A DNA stretch of 64,000 nt from Eucommia ulmoides (GCA_016647705.1 CM028327.1:9433726-9497725); one strand, 5' to 3'. Numbered from the stretch's first letter, positions 45,501 through 58,400 are shown. Program-made: numbers and translations. Notes: generated by a model not told the origin, from the letters alone.

Positions 45501-48500
45501 AAAAATGGTTTTCCAAAAGAGTTAGTTTTCCGATGATTATAAGTAAAAAGGAGTAAAGTGTAGGAGTAAAAGGTAATTAACCATTTAACCCTAGATAAAA
45601 TGAAGACGAAAGTCATGTTAATAGCACTTTGTATTACCTCCCATTGAATAATACATCAAACCAGCAAGCTAAGCCGTGAATTCTAGTACCCACGGAAGCC
45701 ACAAATTTCAAGGGGACGTCAATTTCAAATAATTCTTCCTCCTGTAGAATATAAAAATAAAGGCGTGTTTTGATGATTGAAATAATTTTCGGACAACCAA
45801 AATCGAAAGCAAATGGCATTGTTTACATACATATATGGCAAACCAACTTTTTTGTTCTAAAAGCACTACGCCAATAAGGGCGTGAACCAAAAATACACTT
45901 GAATTCTGCTCACTCCCTAAAAACAACGGATTCATAGTTTTTTTTTCAAAAAAAAAATTGTGAATAAAAGTACTTCAATGGAATTTTGACTGTATGAAAA
46001 GAGGGTGTCCCATAATGTTATACAATACCCTTTATTTGGATTGAAAGTGGTTAAAATCCCCAAAAAGAACATGCATTTTTTGTCAATATAAAGAACATAT
46101 GAGAGAGAGAAAAAAGCTGCAATACAGAAAGAGTGACTAATACCTTTATAGAATTGAAGTTTATGGTGTGAGATATAGCAGGGGCCACCAACAACCTTGG
46201 ATCAAAAGCATCAACTACTGGCTGTACAAAACACAACCTGAGTTAGGGAAGGATACCAAACACAGAAGATAAGAGATTTCAAATGGTAATAAGGATGATG
46301 ATAACACGGGGAAAAACAAATGGCCCAACCGATAGATAGGCACACACAGTCACCGTACAAATCCAATGGACCTAACTCACTCTCAAAAGACACCTTGTAA
46401 GAGGAGGATTGCCCTCGACTTTATATATTGCTCAAGATCAAGTTACACAAGTGATGTGGGATTCAATACGTCCCCTCGCGCACGGGGTGACCTTTGCCAA
46501 ACTACTGCGAATGGATATCGGGGGGGACCAACATCAATATGGGATTCAACACGCCCCCTCATGCGCAGAGTGGACTTTGACAAACCACTCCGTTCGGGGG
46601 GCTAACATTGATGCGGGATTCATCATGTCCAACATCAAACAAAAAGAGGATTGCCCTAGGCTTTATATATAGCTCAGGATCAGGTTAAGGTTACACAAAC
46701 AATGTGGGATTCAATAGTCACACACACACGCATTGCATCTACATGCCAAATTTTTTGGTTACAGTCTTAGATCTTTCCCATCCATATAAACCTCAGGTAT
46801 GAAATGCTGGCACAAAGGCATTCACATATTCTTTTAGGGTGCATTTGGGTAATGTATTTAAAGAAGGTATTTGATTTTGAGAAAGGAATTGTAAATCTTA
46901 ACAAAACTTCTTTAGAAAACTTTACAAATCCCAATTCAAAATCAAATACCTTCTTTAAATACATCACCCGAACGGAGAGTTAGGTTGCATTTGGATATTA
47001 GGATTTGAAATAAATGTATTTATAATTGAAAACTATAACTTGAATTTAAAATTTATAATAAGAAATTAATATTGATAGACTAAAAACATACTCAACGGAA
47101 GAATTTGAAATAAATTGAAGTTAGAAGTTTCCAAAGATGGAGGAAATATAAGATAGACCTGAGAAAAGTAACCCTTAAATGCAGATCCATATAAAGGTGT
47201 CAAATCAACTCCGTAATAATTTTGCTGCTGCCAAAAAAGGGCCTGAGTGACAAGTAAAAACCTTTAGTACTTCATGGTCAAAGATGATGAAACCAACAAT
47301 AAGGAAACAATAGAAGGAAGAACAAATGAAGATAGTCAGTCAAACAGCATAAAAAAGAAGACAAGGGCATACCTTATTCGCAATTTCAACATACAAATAT
47401 TCATCACTGAAAGGCGCCATATGTATCCTACAGGAGAAAACAACTTCAAATGATATGGTGGTAAAGGAAATAATAAAAACAGATACGACAACTTGGTAAT
47501 TCCTTATATTAAAGGAAAAAGTAGGAGGAAAAGAGAACAAACACAGAGCAATCTGATTGAAACATATTATAAAATCCAAAACAGAAAACCAAGTTCCCAG
47601 CATGTAAATGTCACATGCTCAGGAATAAAGACTACACTAAACAAGCAAGCAAAAAATGCACGTACATGGCAAGAAAACACCTTTTGCACGCAACACACGA
47701 AAAATTGACTGTATGTTTCCATGTTCTTTATGACAACAAACTGAAAAATGAAATAAAACCAACAAACCTTCCAACTGTAGGGAACATCTTCCCATCAGGA
47801 ACAAGGAACCTATCTCTAGCTATTATGTAGGATTCCAGCATTCTCTCATTGACTAACAATGTACCTGCCAAAGGCACAAATTTTCCAAATAAATACTTGC
47901 TCATTGCAACATCTAAAAAAGAAAAAAGCGATGTGCACGCTTCAGTGCAACGGCGTTATCACCGTGACCTAAAAACAACCACCATCATAGAAGGTGGCAA
48001 GCAAACAATCAAAAGCCAAAAAGGAAAAACAAGAGAGAGATTGACTTAATTCTGACGTAACCTCACATTCAACAACACAAAGGAAAACAGTGAGAAGTGA
48101 GAACACATCAATTTCCATAGCAACAATGAGGAGAGAGGAGAGAGATGGGAGGTATATTCAACGTAATCAGAACTCAGCCTGGATGTGACATCAGGAGAGC
48201 AAGCATGTGGACGTCAGAGTCAGATTCATATAATTTTTAGTGCACGCAGCCTTATATATCATGCACGAACGCATGCACACGCACAAGAATGCATGTAGAT
48301 ATAATTTTCATTGCCCCAAAACACCAGTAAATTTTGTTACACATCAAATAAGTTTCATTGCTGAGTTTAAATGTTACCAGATATAGTATTGAAGCATGCC
48401 AAAGTTCAAAATGCAACGCAAACAGAACTTCTTGAATCTAAATCTTGGCTCTACTTTCTAAAGCAATGTAACAAAGCAAAGCAGCGCGACAAGGAAAGCT

Positions 48501-51500
48501 CACCCATTGGCTCGGAGATCAAAATATCAGCTTTCTCAGGCAACTCAACATCCTCAACTTTGCCTTTCACCACCTACAATATAGATGACATATCAGTGTC
48601 CCTTGGCGTCACTAAGAAGAAAAAAAAATTGAGTCAATTAGAATTGTCATAGTGAGGCAGGATCACAACATCAAAACTCAACTGTAATTCTTTGAGCGAG
48701 CAATGGGTTCCCCTCAATTAGCTTGCGTGCATACTCTGCCATCTCAGATGCTTCAACAGCATAAACATGTTTTGCACCAGCCTAATATAATAAACAGAGG
48801 GAGAGCTGGGAATCAAACTACAAGTCCCACAAAATGAAATCTTTCTCTGCTTACATGCTATCAGGAAACCAAAAAGAAACCACAAGTCGACAGCAACAAA
48901 TTTTTAGTGTATTGATGACTAATGAAACCTGAGCAGCAAATAATGACAAAATGCCACTGCCAGCGCCAACATCAACCACTATTCGGCCAGCAAAATCTGC
49001 ACGGTTTTCAATGACTGCAGCATAATAGGTTCCTGAAACAAGCACATTCATTATGTCACTGCAGCAGTATAGATGTTCAGCAAGAGATGTGCTCGCAAAA
49101 AATTGAAGTGAAAACATATGGCTTACAGAAATACAAATTGCACTTTATAAGATGAACAATTGTGAGCCATGAACAGATAATTTTAGCAAAACGGACTCCA
49201 GAACATACCAGTCCTCACATAATCCTGTAGCATATTTTGTTGATGTAGCAATTGCCCATAGTAATGGAAATACATCCTAGCAGAAGATGCTTCTATCTTA
49301 TCATCAAACTTGCTTTTAGAAGTACAAATTGTTCCATTTGATAAATTTGCTCCTGCAAACCAAAGCAGCAACAATTACGCTCCTTTATGCCACTCATATT
49401 CGACTTATTTACTCTTATTTATTCATGCATTAGTACAAAGAATGGAAAGTAATAATTGCAAAGGAATTCAAACACAGTGGCAAGAAAATAAACATTAGAA
49501 ACATAAATAGCATAAGATTATTTGGGCCCGAATAATGAGCAAATCTGATTCCAGTATTTCGGAGACATCCTATACACATCCCTTTGCTGGTGATATATTC
49601 TATATGCAGACAATCGGTCTTCACGTTCCCCCCCCCCCCCCCCCCCAAAAAACAAAAAAAAACACTGACTTCCAAACTGTTAGCAAACTGCATATGATGT
49701 TAAGCCTAAGGAAATAACATACACCAAACTGAGCTAGGGATGTAAAGCAAATAAATGAAAAACACAAATCTAATTAACCTATGCCATGAGCATCCATCCA
49801 AACACATCAAGAAATCGTCAACAAGACTTCAGCAAGTATATGATCTATCATGAATTTCCCTTCAAAATGTTCTTGTAAAACATTGTAAAAACTTGATCAT
49901 TGAAACAGAAAGTTATATGAAATAATGTTGGACTATGGAATTTAATTTACTTTATCAACAGAAGAAAATGAAACATTAAAAATAATATTTGAATTCTCCC
50001 AGGGTCTTTAAAAGTGACAATTAGATACATGTGTTGCTTAGACAATGGACAAATATCCAGTCCTGGGAAAAATACCAGATCGAGCAATATAGATACTAAA
50101 ATCCCAATCATAGTTACGATGACTCACAAAAACACTAGGGCATGCGACATGCCAAATTAGTACCAGCATTTCAACTTCAAGACATGGTCAATGTTGTTCC
50201 AGAGCACCAAATTTGGCAATCTAAAAGTACGAACTTAAACAATTGAATTGTATACTTTTCATTGGTAAATGAGAAGTTAGTGTGTAACGACTCTCAATTG
50301 TGCTTTCTTATTAGTGGCTTTGACAATGGACTTCTCAGTGGGATAAAGGCTTTGTTGTTGTTGTACAATTGACTTCTCATATTAAATTTTCTTTATATTA
50401 TAATAGCATGTTATCGCCTTATCCATGTATAAACATACCCCTAGCATACACATTTTAGGATACATAGTCAATTGTGTTGCCATATGCATACAGCATCATT
50501 TAATAACACCAGTCAAACCATAATAGCCACTTCAAGTTTGATAAACACAATATAAGCAGGCACATAGGTGTCTTACATTCAGTTATCACACCACCTATAT
50601 CTCCAGATGCCCTTAAATAAGAGCAGTTGATCTAGATTAATGAAGAAACCCATCTATATTGACAACTATTAGAATGGCAACAACTCAAAACTCCAACAAG
50701 GATATTCCAGAAATACATGCTTAAAATGATGAAAATCATACACCAAACACTGTATCCATTATTTCTTAAAGAATAATTAGTTGCAACAGTTGACTTCCCT
50801 TGAAATTTATGAATGACAACATAAGGCAACAATGGCACAATGGAAGATGTTGAAAAAAACACTCATTTCATAAACGGAAACAAGTTAAACTTTTGCATGC
50901 ATGTTCTGAATAGGTTCTCACTCACATACTCCGAAAGGAAACCTTAATTCAATCTAAATTTTTCATGTCTAAAACATTTGTTAACAAAGCACATGCAAAC
51001 GGTACAAACATTGAACAAACAATTTAGATGTAACAAAGCTAAACATGCACAGTATGAAAATGTGACTAAAAATATATTAACCGGTTTTTCTTATAAAAAA
51101 TAATACTAACAGGTATCAAGAAAGCACCTTGAACAACCACTGCCTTCTTCCATTGCTCAAATGCACAATGGAAGGCCCTACTTTCTTCCTCCGTTCTAAA
51201 TTGAAAGGTGAATCCCCTTGAATAGGTTTTCTGCTCAAAGGTAGAAAGAACAACAAAAAGGCAGTTGGTATTTACTTAACCATATTTACATGATAATGCA
51301 ATTTATGTCCAAACAGCAAGATATTCTGCTGTGCATAGAATACTATCCAAAGCCAACAATTATAAACACAGAATAATATTCAAATAGGACATTCATGGTA
51401 CCAAAAACCTACATTCAATTGTAACACATTTATTACTTCCAAGCAAGTCCAAAAAAATAGACAGGAAACAAATCTATCTAGCTGAAACTGAAAACCGTTT

Positions 51501-52291
51501 ACGACGAAAAACTGTTAGCTTATCCAACTTCTTATGTTACGTAGGCAAATAAATGAGCACTGAAAAACATTTACGCTTCATACCTCTTTGGCTATTTCTG
51601 ACCCTTCAGCAATGCAAACCGATTGGACAGGGCTCAACTTAAAAAGCTGAAAATAGAATGGAGAAAATTAATTCACATGTAAATGATTTTTTTTTCTGAA
51701 ATTAGAAAATAAAAATTGAAATTTTTATTAAAAATTACAACAATTATGACATTTTATCAAACAGGAATATTGGGTGTAATCATGATTAGATTATCAAGAA
51801 ATCACCAAAAGGGGAGGGTTGGGTATATCGTGGTCAAATTAATGAGATTCAAAAAGGGAATCTATCTTTATTCTAGTCAAATAACTATGTGTTCCAATTC
51901 ACAGCTGTTCATGAGTTTGCGTGGGTATTTTCCAAGTTTCTATTTCAAAATTGCATACCAAAAGTAACCTCAAAGAACAAATCAATAATGATTTAGCTAT
52001 TTAGCTAAACAACCATAAGACTCGGTGAAGCAGTGCCAAAAGAATATGAAAATGCATAATGAGGAGCAGAATTTTAATATAGTCATGCTTTGTTTAGCTT
52101 ATGACTAAAGGATGTGCTTCGTGAAGCAGTGCCAAAAGAATATAAAAATGCGTAATGAGGGGCAGAATTTTAATATAGTCAAGCTTCGTTTAGTTTATGA
52201 CTAAAGGATGTGTTCGTTAACAAATTGAAAACTAAATCTATTTTTTTAAACTTGAGCCAACCGTGGTTGTGCATTGCAAGTTTGCGATCTG

Positions 52292-52325
<34 letters not shown>

Positions 52326-52634
52326 GACAAACTCTAGCTTTCACTAACTTCTAACCTAATTTTGTGTGAACACACCACTCTGCACAATGCCAAAACAAAT
52401 AATTGCACCGATATTTCAGAACAAAATGCTTACGTGTGTGGTTCGAAGATCAAAAACAGTATCACCATTCGGTTTCGAGTCACAACGAAATCGGAGCTCC
52501 GGAAATCCAGAATCGGTGCAAAAACGAGCTACAACGGGCGACGAACTAGGCGCTGAAGAAGACGAAGCGAGCTCAGAGACTGATGCAAGAGTGAATTCTT
52601 CCTGATTTTGCTTTTGCCCTAGAGGTGCCTCCAT
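42512..52634 (-). CDS. PRMT4: CARM1-like type I protein arginine methyltransferase PRMT4 (15 exons, 531 aa)
   Basis: Exons: 52634-52434, 51646-51584, 51230-51128, 49352-49209, 49032-48929, 48781-48683, 48573-48504, 47864-47768, 47427-47373, 47242-47159, 46221-46144, 45741-45638, 45076-44904, 44150-44005, 42586-42512. All are GT-AG with matching phase; 1596 nt including TAA, near the family's usual length. Exons 1-4 give the N-terminal PH-like fold ([20 protein letters not shown]). Exons 4-5 carry [22 protein letters not shown] and SAM motif [17 protein letters not shown]. Exon 6 has [16 protein letters not shown]. Exon 7 has the double-E loop start ILISEPMG, continued by LLVNERM. The THW loop is in [10 protein letters not shown]. 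The C-tail [17 protein letters not shown] matches plant PRMT4A/B. It should add asymmetric dimethylarginine to histone H3 (R17-type) in the nucleus, which in Arabidopsis affects flowering; inferred from orthology. No broken frame. Introns 1, 10, 13 and 14 carry repeats. Confidence 0.95.
43414..43705. repeat. Direct repeat pair in PRMT4 intron 14
   Basis: 43414-43480 and 43638-43705 share a TTTATCCCACATTGGATGTG, GGTGATCAG/GGTGGTCCG and TTATAAGTGTGAAGG-type order. Similar text is common at plant retroelement ends, so these may be remnants of LTR starts; family not assigned. Confidence 0.45.
44300..44510. repeat. Inverted repeat (MITE-like) in PRMT4 intron 13
   Basis: Arms 44300-44385 and 44424-44510 are imperfect reverse complements (about 87 bp, sharing TATCCAAATCG(C/T)GTCAAGTGA). 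Weaker complementarity continues outward to roughly 44200 and 44560. No ORF. Confidence 0.7.
46394..46715. repeat. Direct repeats in PRMT4 intron 10
   Basis: GAGGATTGCCCT, CTTTATATAT, GCTCA(A/G)GATCA, GTTACACAA and TGTGGGATTCAATA occur in the same order at 46394-46468 and 46644-46715. Between them are two further TGGGATTCAACACG/GCGGGATTCATCATG variants with CCCCCTC(A/G)TGCGC. It looks like part of a dispersed element; family unknown. Confidence 0.5.
46847..46969. repeat. Foldback element, 34-bp arms, in PRMT4 intron 10
   Basis: 46847-46880 (GGGTAATGTATTTAAAG...) and 46936-46969 are reverse complements with one mismatch, separated by 55 nt. Flanks GCATTTGG recur on both sides (46841 and 46986), hinting at a slightly longer MITE. 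Confidence 0.7.
49627..49647. repeat. Homopolymeric C tract (about 21 C) in PRMT4 intron 3
   Basis: An uninterrupted run of C on the plus strand (G on the transcript strand) followed by an A-rich stretch. Such tracts are rare in AT-rich plant introns and can be length-variable or mis-sequenced. Confidence 0.8.
52025..52216. repeat. 96-bp tandem duplication in PRMT4 intron 1
   Basis: Two copies (GTGAAGCAGTGCC at 52025 and 52121) with few differences, both ending in a TTATGACTAAAGGATGTG segment. Confidence 0.85.
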
Positions 52635-52820
52635 TGTCGCCTCTACCCACGCTCACGCCGATTAACAAGTAACGAACAAAAACATATACAGAAACTTGTA
52701 TTTCTATGAAGCGTATATAGACTTGTACAGTAGAGAGAGAGAGGTAGAGAGAGAAAACTAGGGTTTCGTTGAGGACGAAGCGCGAAGCTGGAGAGTTTCA
52801 GAGCGGTTTTTCAGCTTCAG

Positions 52821-52830
52821 ACTATTTATA
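52821..52830 (-). promoter_or_regulatory. Putative PRMT4 TATA box
   Basis: TATAAATAGT on the minus strand, about 190 bp before the PRMT4 ATG. A CT-rich leader (CTCTCTCTCTAC region, 52730-52760) follows, typical of plant 5' UTRs. Confidence 0.5.
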
Positions 52831-54142
52831 TGAGGAGCTTCGCTTTGCTGCTACTACTTGTTCGATCTCTCTTTTACTTTGATGTGACCGTGGCCTTAGC
52901 TGAAAGGTACATTTGGTGACGTGTCATTATTTGATGGGTGGGGAATAAATCGTTGGATCGTGCTGTCGTCCGTAGAGAGTTCTCGCTCACTCCTTTTTCG
53001 CACGTGCGAATGAAATGAGCTATTAAAAATAAATAAATAAAATGTAAATATATTAGTCTCAAATAGCTGATATAATTTGTTATTAGTATCGTTTAAAACA
53101 TAAGTTTTAATTTACTCTCATAAATTAGTTTTACCTACGTATTAGTCTCGTTTTTGCTCATTCCTGTATAATATTAATTACATATATTTATGTAATATTA
53201 GTTACAGATTACAAGTTATATGTAACTATATTACATGTACTTGTATAATATTTATTACATCTAATAAATTTTTTACACACAAATTAGATACATGTAATAG
53301 CAAAAGTGCAACGCTTGTATTAGATATTTTATTTTAATTTTTTTAATGCACGTGACTAAAATATAAATTGCAATTACATATAGAACTTTTTTAAAATTAA
53401 GAACAAATAAAAGACTTACTATATAAATATCTAAAAAATAATTGAAAGGGTGCTTTTGAAACCTGATTATTAAGAATTATTAATAATGTTTATATTATAA
53501 TTTCAATAAATATTTATATCTCACAAAATTCATATTTCAACTTTATTCAATGAAAAAAAAAACTCACTAATTGATTTTCTTTTATTTTTTTTTAAAAATA
53601 AGATATTATAAAAATGCAAAAAAAAAAAAATCCGTTTTTTCCCAGTTTGTGTCATTTATTAATGTCAACCAATTTGATTTCAACTTGAATTTTAATCAGA
53701 GTTTTAATTATTTTTTTATTATTGTGATAGATAAGTATACTCTTTCATTTTTTCCGGTCATTATTCTATATTTAGTAGATAGCCCTCTCTTGTGGATATT
53801 GTTTTGATACTTTTAATTTGACGATTATCATTTTATAATTATTTCATAAACAAGATAAAAAAAAAAAAAATAACGTTAATTTTTCAAGTTTTGATTGTGA
53901 TATATCACGCTGTTTATTTCACTTATTTCTATAATCTGGCGTTGTGCATACACACATGCGCAGAGTTTACGTATCCATAGATGAGATCTTAAAATTGTTG
54001 AATTCAACACAAAATGACAATACAATTTTTCAAAATTGTATATTACGTTATTTATTTTTCACCTAATTCTCGTGTGTTCTCCTGTGTGTTGAATTCAACG
54101 CATAATCTAGTATTGTGCATACGCAAATGCAGAGTTTACAAT

Positions 54143-54425
54143 ATCTACTGTTCAAGAATGTTGAATTCAACATTCATCTAATTATATGATGAATTCAACG
54201 CGAGAGCATGAAAACGATAAGATTTGATGTCATTTCGTGACTACTATTTTGGAAAACATGATTCTATATTCAAAAATGAATTTTACGATATCTACTGTTC
54301 AAGAACGTTGAATTCAACATTCATCTAATTATATGATGAATTCAACGCGAGAGCATGAAAACGATAAAATTTGATGTCATTTCGTGACTACTATTTTGGA
54401 AAACATGATTCTATATTCAAAAATG
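54143..54425. repeat. 147-bp tandem duplication
   Basis: ATCTACTGTTCAAGAA starts at 54143 and 54290. The two copies differ at only a few positions (AATG/AACG, GATAAG/GATAAA). Each copy includes GTTGAATTCAAC and GATGAATTCAAC. Confidence 0.88.
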
Positions 54426-55540
54426 ATACGACAAATTATTATATTTGTTGATTTTCAAAACATTAATACTTCATATTTGAAAATCAACAAAAAGGAACAA
54501 GTTATGTTAATCTTTAAGGGCATTTTAGCCATGTTAAAGAGAACAAAATAACAATTGGACATGGGAACTTTTAATAAAAGAGCATAAGAATCTTAACTTA
54601 TCCTTCTCAATTTGGTGTTAATTACATGCAAAACATGACAAAATATCACATGTGAGGCCAAATTTAGTACATTTGGTGCCCATTCAAAAATATATAAAAT
54701 AATATTTTTTCAGACCAATTCTAAAAAATCAGAGATCCACGCCGAAATTTGAAAATAAGATCCCTTCAAAATATAAATTTTTTAAAAAAATATTGATAAT
54801 TTTTTGTATAAAATTACAATGTCAAAAGAAAAAACAATTTATATAATAATTGAACCAGTATTGATTTTTGTTTTCCTTTGACACGACATCAATACAAATA
54901 CTTTGAAATTAAAAATATATATATGGCTCAATTTAAAGAACCCAAAATTTGGGAGCCCAAGGTGTCCCTTAGTGTTTCTACTTTTCTAATAGAAATTATA
55001 TTTCCGTTTTGAAATATTTCGAGAATTAAAACATATTTGGTAACGACCATTGTCCTAAAATTATTTTTTTTAATTTAGGAGAACATAAAAAATAAACATA
55101 TTTCGTTGCAACATTTGTTCTTTTTTGGCCATAAGTGTGATAATAGCCGGCGGGATGATGGTGGAATAGTTATGTAAGAATAAACAGGAATCAACATTTT
55201 TTTATTTTTTAGATTCTTAAAGAATTCATGAATCACTCCCAAATTAATCTCAAAATTTTGAGAACAACAACGCATTTACCAAACATGTTTCTTTACATTA
55301 ATCCCAAACTTTTGGGAGCGGGAACAAAAATCTTGAAACGAAAACAATAATCAAACGGGGCCTAAGCGACCAACTTTGGTGGATGGCCTAGTACCCGGGC
55401 CAACCATGCTAAGTGGTACATTCAAATCAAAATATAATCAGATCATCTATTTGACTAAACACAGTGTTCGGCTAAATTCAATAAATGTCAGACATAGTCT
55501 TCACATCTTATTTACTGTAATCGACTATAATCGTTAGCGG

Positions 55541-55630
55541 TGCTTGGCCTAACAGAGAATCGAAACACAGTGTTTGGCCTAATAGAGAATCCAAACACAA
55601 TGTTTGACCTAACAGAGAATCCACATACGA
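55541..55630. repeat. 30-bp minisatellite, three units
   Basis: Units begin TGCTTGGCCTAACAGAGAAT (55541), TGTTTGGCCTAATAGAG (55571) and TGTTTGACCTAACAGAG (55601), each 30 bp with one to four changes. Confidence 0.85.
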
Positions 55631-56352
55631 TGTTCATATACTAAATTTACAATAATCTCTCTATATATCTCAAGAGCCTTGAAAGTTATGCCATTTATGG
55701 GAATTTATTTGAGATGGGTTTTCATCAAATTGAACAAGATTGTCTTTCAAATTTATCAAGGTCGGGTTTGATGGTACATAATTCAAGTCTTGGAATTGAA
55801 ATTAAAAATTAACCCATGTAACATTTTTTAAATTTTTACATGCATTCGTTCATAATTTCAATTCCAAAACTCCAAACCAATCCCTAAGAAAACATGGAAT
55901 ATAGACAATGCAACATACTACAATAACAACTAAGTTTTTATCCCACTTAAGTAGGATAATGTCATAAGTTTTACGTTGACTGTTAGCTACCTAATGCAAC
56001 CCTCCTCTTTTGCTCGAGCTTGGGACCGGTTGTGTAAAGAATAAAACATAAAATCCCCACTAGCGGAGCAACATATGATTAAATAACCAAACTATAAATA
56101 AAAGGGTTGATACTTGATAATGACTTACCTTCATAATCACGTTAACAAAAGTTTATCATACAATAAATAAAGATTGATACAAATCAAGAAATACAATAAA
56201 AATAACAAAAAACCAAAACACCACCCAACAAAAAAAATACATAGACCAACATGTAAATTTAGACTAAAGATTTTTGAATCATGAATTTAAACAACACCTT
56301 CGATTATGTGTTTGTGTGTGTTTTGTAAACATTCAAATGCAAGTTCAATCAA

Positions 56353-57738
56353 TCAATATGATGATGATGATACCTTGACAGCTTTGAATGCTGGATGAAG
56401 CAAACCGAGTTCATCCTTCACCTCGAGCGGATTATCAGTGTCGTTCCTCGTCCTCTTCACTCTCCTACTAGCAAGTGATTTATGAGTAAACCCATAAATC
56501 TGAAGAATTTGATTATCCCCAAAATTGAAAGCTCGATCCATCTGTTTCAAACACCTCTCCACCGGATAATCCCCGAATTTTCCACAAGGTTTACACCCCA
56601 CAAAGTGGGTTACAAGCGGCCATCGATGATCTCCAAGACCCGGATGATAATTTTCGATCATTTCCTCATATCGATCAACCAAAATCCCCCAATATCCATG
56701 TAAATAGTAATGGTTTTCAAGATAAACTTTTTCACCCCACATTTCTCTCTGTGTTGCAAGGAGATAAACCATGGCAGATTGATCATCAGCTTCGAAAACA
56801 GGTCTGTCTTTTAGGGCTTTTGTTAGTACTTTACCTGCTTCATCTCTGATCTTCCCTTTTGGACCCATTGGAGCCCAAGCATCAAGAATGTCTAACGACC
56901 ATTGACAATTTCTGAGAAGGAAGCTACCTGTGTTTAATCCGATCCAGTTCTTTTGATCGTAGACCATTTCGTTCCATCCGTGCATTACGAAGTTGCGATC
57001 CTTGTATCTCTCCCATGGTACCTCGAAGGCCATGTCTGTGAACATGGCGTCACTGTCCATCCACCACAAGAACTCCACCTCTGGATGAGAGAGAAGAAGC
57101 TTGCGTATCAATGGGAGTTTTGCCCAGAATCCGGCCATTTCGGCATCGAGCAAGGCCATGTTGTAGAAGATCTCGACACCATGTAGCCTGCAGTAATCGA
57201 TCTTGTTCTTGATCGATTTGAGGAGGTAATGGTCTCCGACTGGATTTTCGCAAGGTTTTGGGGATGAACCAGTGACGAGAAGAACCCTAGGTTTGTTAGG
57301 GCCGAGAAAATTGGGGAATTCCGGGTGTTTCTTCAGCCATTCGGCTCGCTGTTCGTCCCAATCGGAAATTTTGGGGCCGAGAGTGTACGGTTTTGACGGA
57401 TCTCGCTTCTCGTCGTCGCCTCCCTCGTCGATTAAGATCTTGTTGATGTCAAACGCCGCGTAGTTGTTGCTGTTGTCTCCCGCCGCGGAGTCGCCGTCGG
57501 AGGAAGTTCCGATTTGAGCTTCTTCCAGTACGCGGCGAGGCTCGACGCGCTTGCGGTAGTAGTAGAACGTGTCGCGGATCTCGTCGAAGTCCTTCTCCGG
57601 CGTTCCGAATTTTCCGGCACCGAGGTTTCCCCGGAGGACAACCACGGTCAAGAACAGGCATAGAAGCGTGATCTTGCCGTTGCGGAGAATTCGCTGGACC
57701 TTCCTCATACGATTAGCTCCTAAACACTTCTCCAACAT
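56353..57738 (-). CDS. XXT2: Xyloglucan 6-xylosyltransferase, XXT1/XXT2-like (GT34)
   Basis: Intronless, 461 aa, the usual length for XXT1/2. Starts MLEKCLGANRMRKVQ at 57738. Residues about 23-40 (ITLLCLFLTVVVLRG) are the single signal-anchor of a type II Golgi protein. An acidic, Asn/Gly-rich stem follows to about residue 110. The catalytic part begins PYTLGPKISDWDEQR and contains the metal-binding motif WWMDSDAMFTDM, plus HGYWGILVDRYEEMIENYH and VTHFVGCKPCGKFGDYP. The enzyme adds alpha-1,6-xylose from UDP-xylose to the glucan backbone of xyloglucan in the Golgi, working with other XXTs and CSLC proteins (family knowledge). I see no missing key residue. XXT1 versus XXT2 cannot be decided by eye; XXT2 is my closer match from memory. 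Confidence 0.95.
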   Translation of the reverse strand: MLEKCLGANRMRKVQRILRNGKITLLCLFLTVVVLRGNLGAGKFGTPEKDFDEIRDTFYYYRKRVEPRRVLEEAQIGTSSDGDSAAGDNSNNYAAFDINKILIDEGGDDEKRDPSKPYTLGPKISDWDEQRAEWLKKHPEFPNFLGPNKPRVLLVTGSSPKPCENPVGDHYLLKSIKNKIDYCRLHGVEIFYNMALLDAEMAGFWAKLPLIRKLLLSHPEVEFLWWMDSDAMFTDMAFEVPWERYKDRNFVMHGWNEMVYDQKNWIGLNTGSFLLRNCQWSLDILDAWAPMGPKGKIRDEAGKVLTKALKDRPVFEADDQSAMVYLLATQREMWGEKVYLENHYYLHGYWGILVDRYEEMIENYHPGLGDHRWPLVTHFVGCKPCGKFGDYPVERCLKQMDRAFNFGDNQILQIYGFTHKSLASRRVKRTRNDTDNPLEVKDELGLLHPAFKAVKVSSSSY

Positions 57739-58154
57739 CTTTCAAATAGTTGAATCGACGGTGGAAATCTCCGGCAACCGGACTGAAATTCGCAAGAGAA
57801 AACGATCGAAATTCAACGAGGGGATTCTTGTCTTAGACTTTCATTACGAGATGCAAAATCATGCAATTGATAACAGAAATTGCAATTAAGAGTGGGGGAT
57901 TTTGGATTACATGGAATTGAGCTGATGAAGATTGAGCTTGAATTGGGGAAATCGATCAATGTGATGATTGAGATCGAGGAATTTATTAGGGTTTCTGTCT
58001 CTCTCTCTGTCTCTAGCTACGATTGTTTGTTTGTCGGTGGGAGGAGGTTGATTCATAGGAAGAGAAGTGTGAATATTAAAATTATTACTTTAAAAAAAAA
58101 AAAAAAAAAAAAAACGGTGATAAATCATAACAATTGTTTATTCACTTTAACCTT

Positions 58155-58189
<35 letters not shown>
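57739..58189. other. 5' flank of the XXT gene with poly-A and poly-T tracts
   Basis: Presumed promoter and 5' UTR of XXT. Near the distal end a run of about 24 A (58092-58115) and a longer T tract (about 58160-58190) are separated by ~45 bp; they bracket the Mutator TIR remnant that begins near 58190. Confidence 0.5.
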
Positions 58190-58193
<4 letters not shown>

Positions 58194-58400
58194 CACCTTT
58201 TTTGTCCCTAACAAATAGCTCGGGTACTTAATTAACTTATGATATTTGGAAGTCGACACATTGAGACCTTAACATTTCATTTTCGTTCCAAATTGGCCTC
58301 CGAACAAGATTTTGTTAAATCAAACTAACAGTCAACATTTCATTAAGGGTATTTCGGTCATTTAACGATCCCAACTCATTTTTCTCTCATTTCTGTTGAT
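58190..58400 (+). mobile_element. Mutator-type TIR remnant
   Basis: It follows the same sequence order as the TIRs at 59869 and 61777: TTTTTTGTCCCTAACAAATAGCTCGGG, CGACACATTGAG, CCTTAACATTTC, CCAAATTGGCC, TTAGT/AACAGTCAAC. The opposite TIR was not found. Confidence 0.55.

Larger units (their letters stand above)
52870..56352. other. Gene-free AT-rich spacer between PRMT4 and the XXT gene
   Basis: No coding signal above short AT-rich ORFs. It contains a TTACATGTAA-like block (53160-53310) like that at 7790-8170, recurring GTTGAATTCAAC palindromes (53998-54350), a 147-bp tandem duplication and a 30-bp minisatellite (listed separately). Confidence 0.6.
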
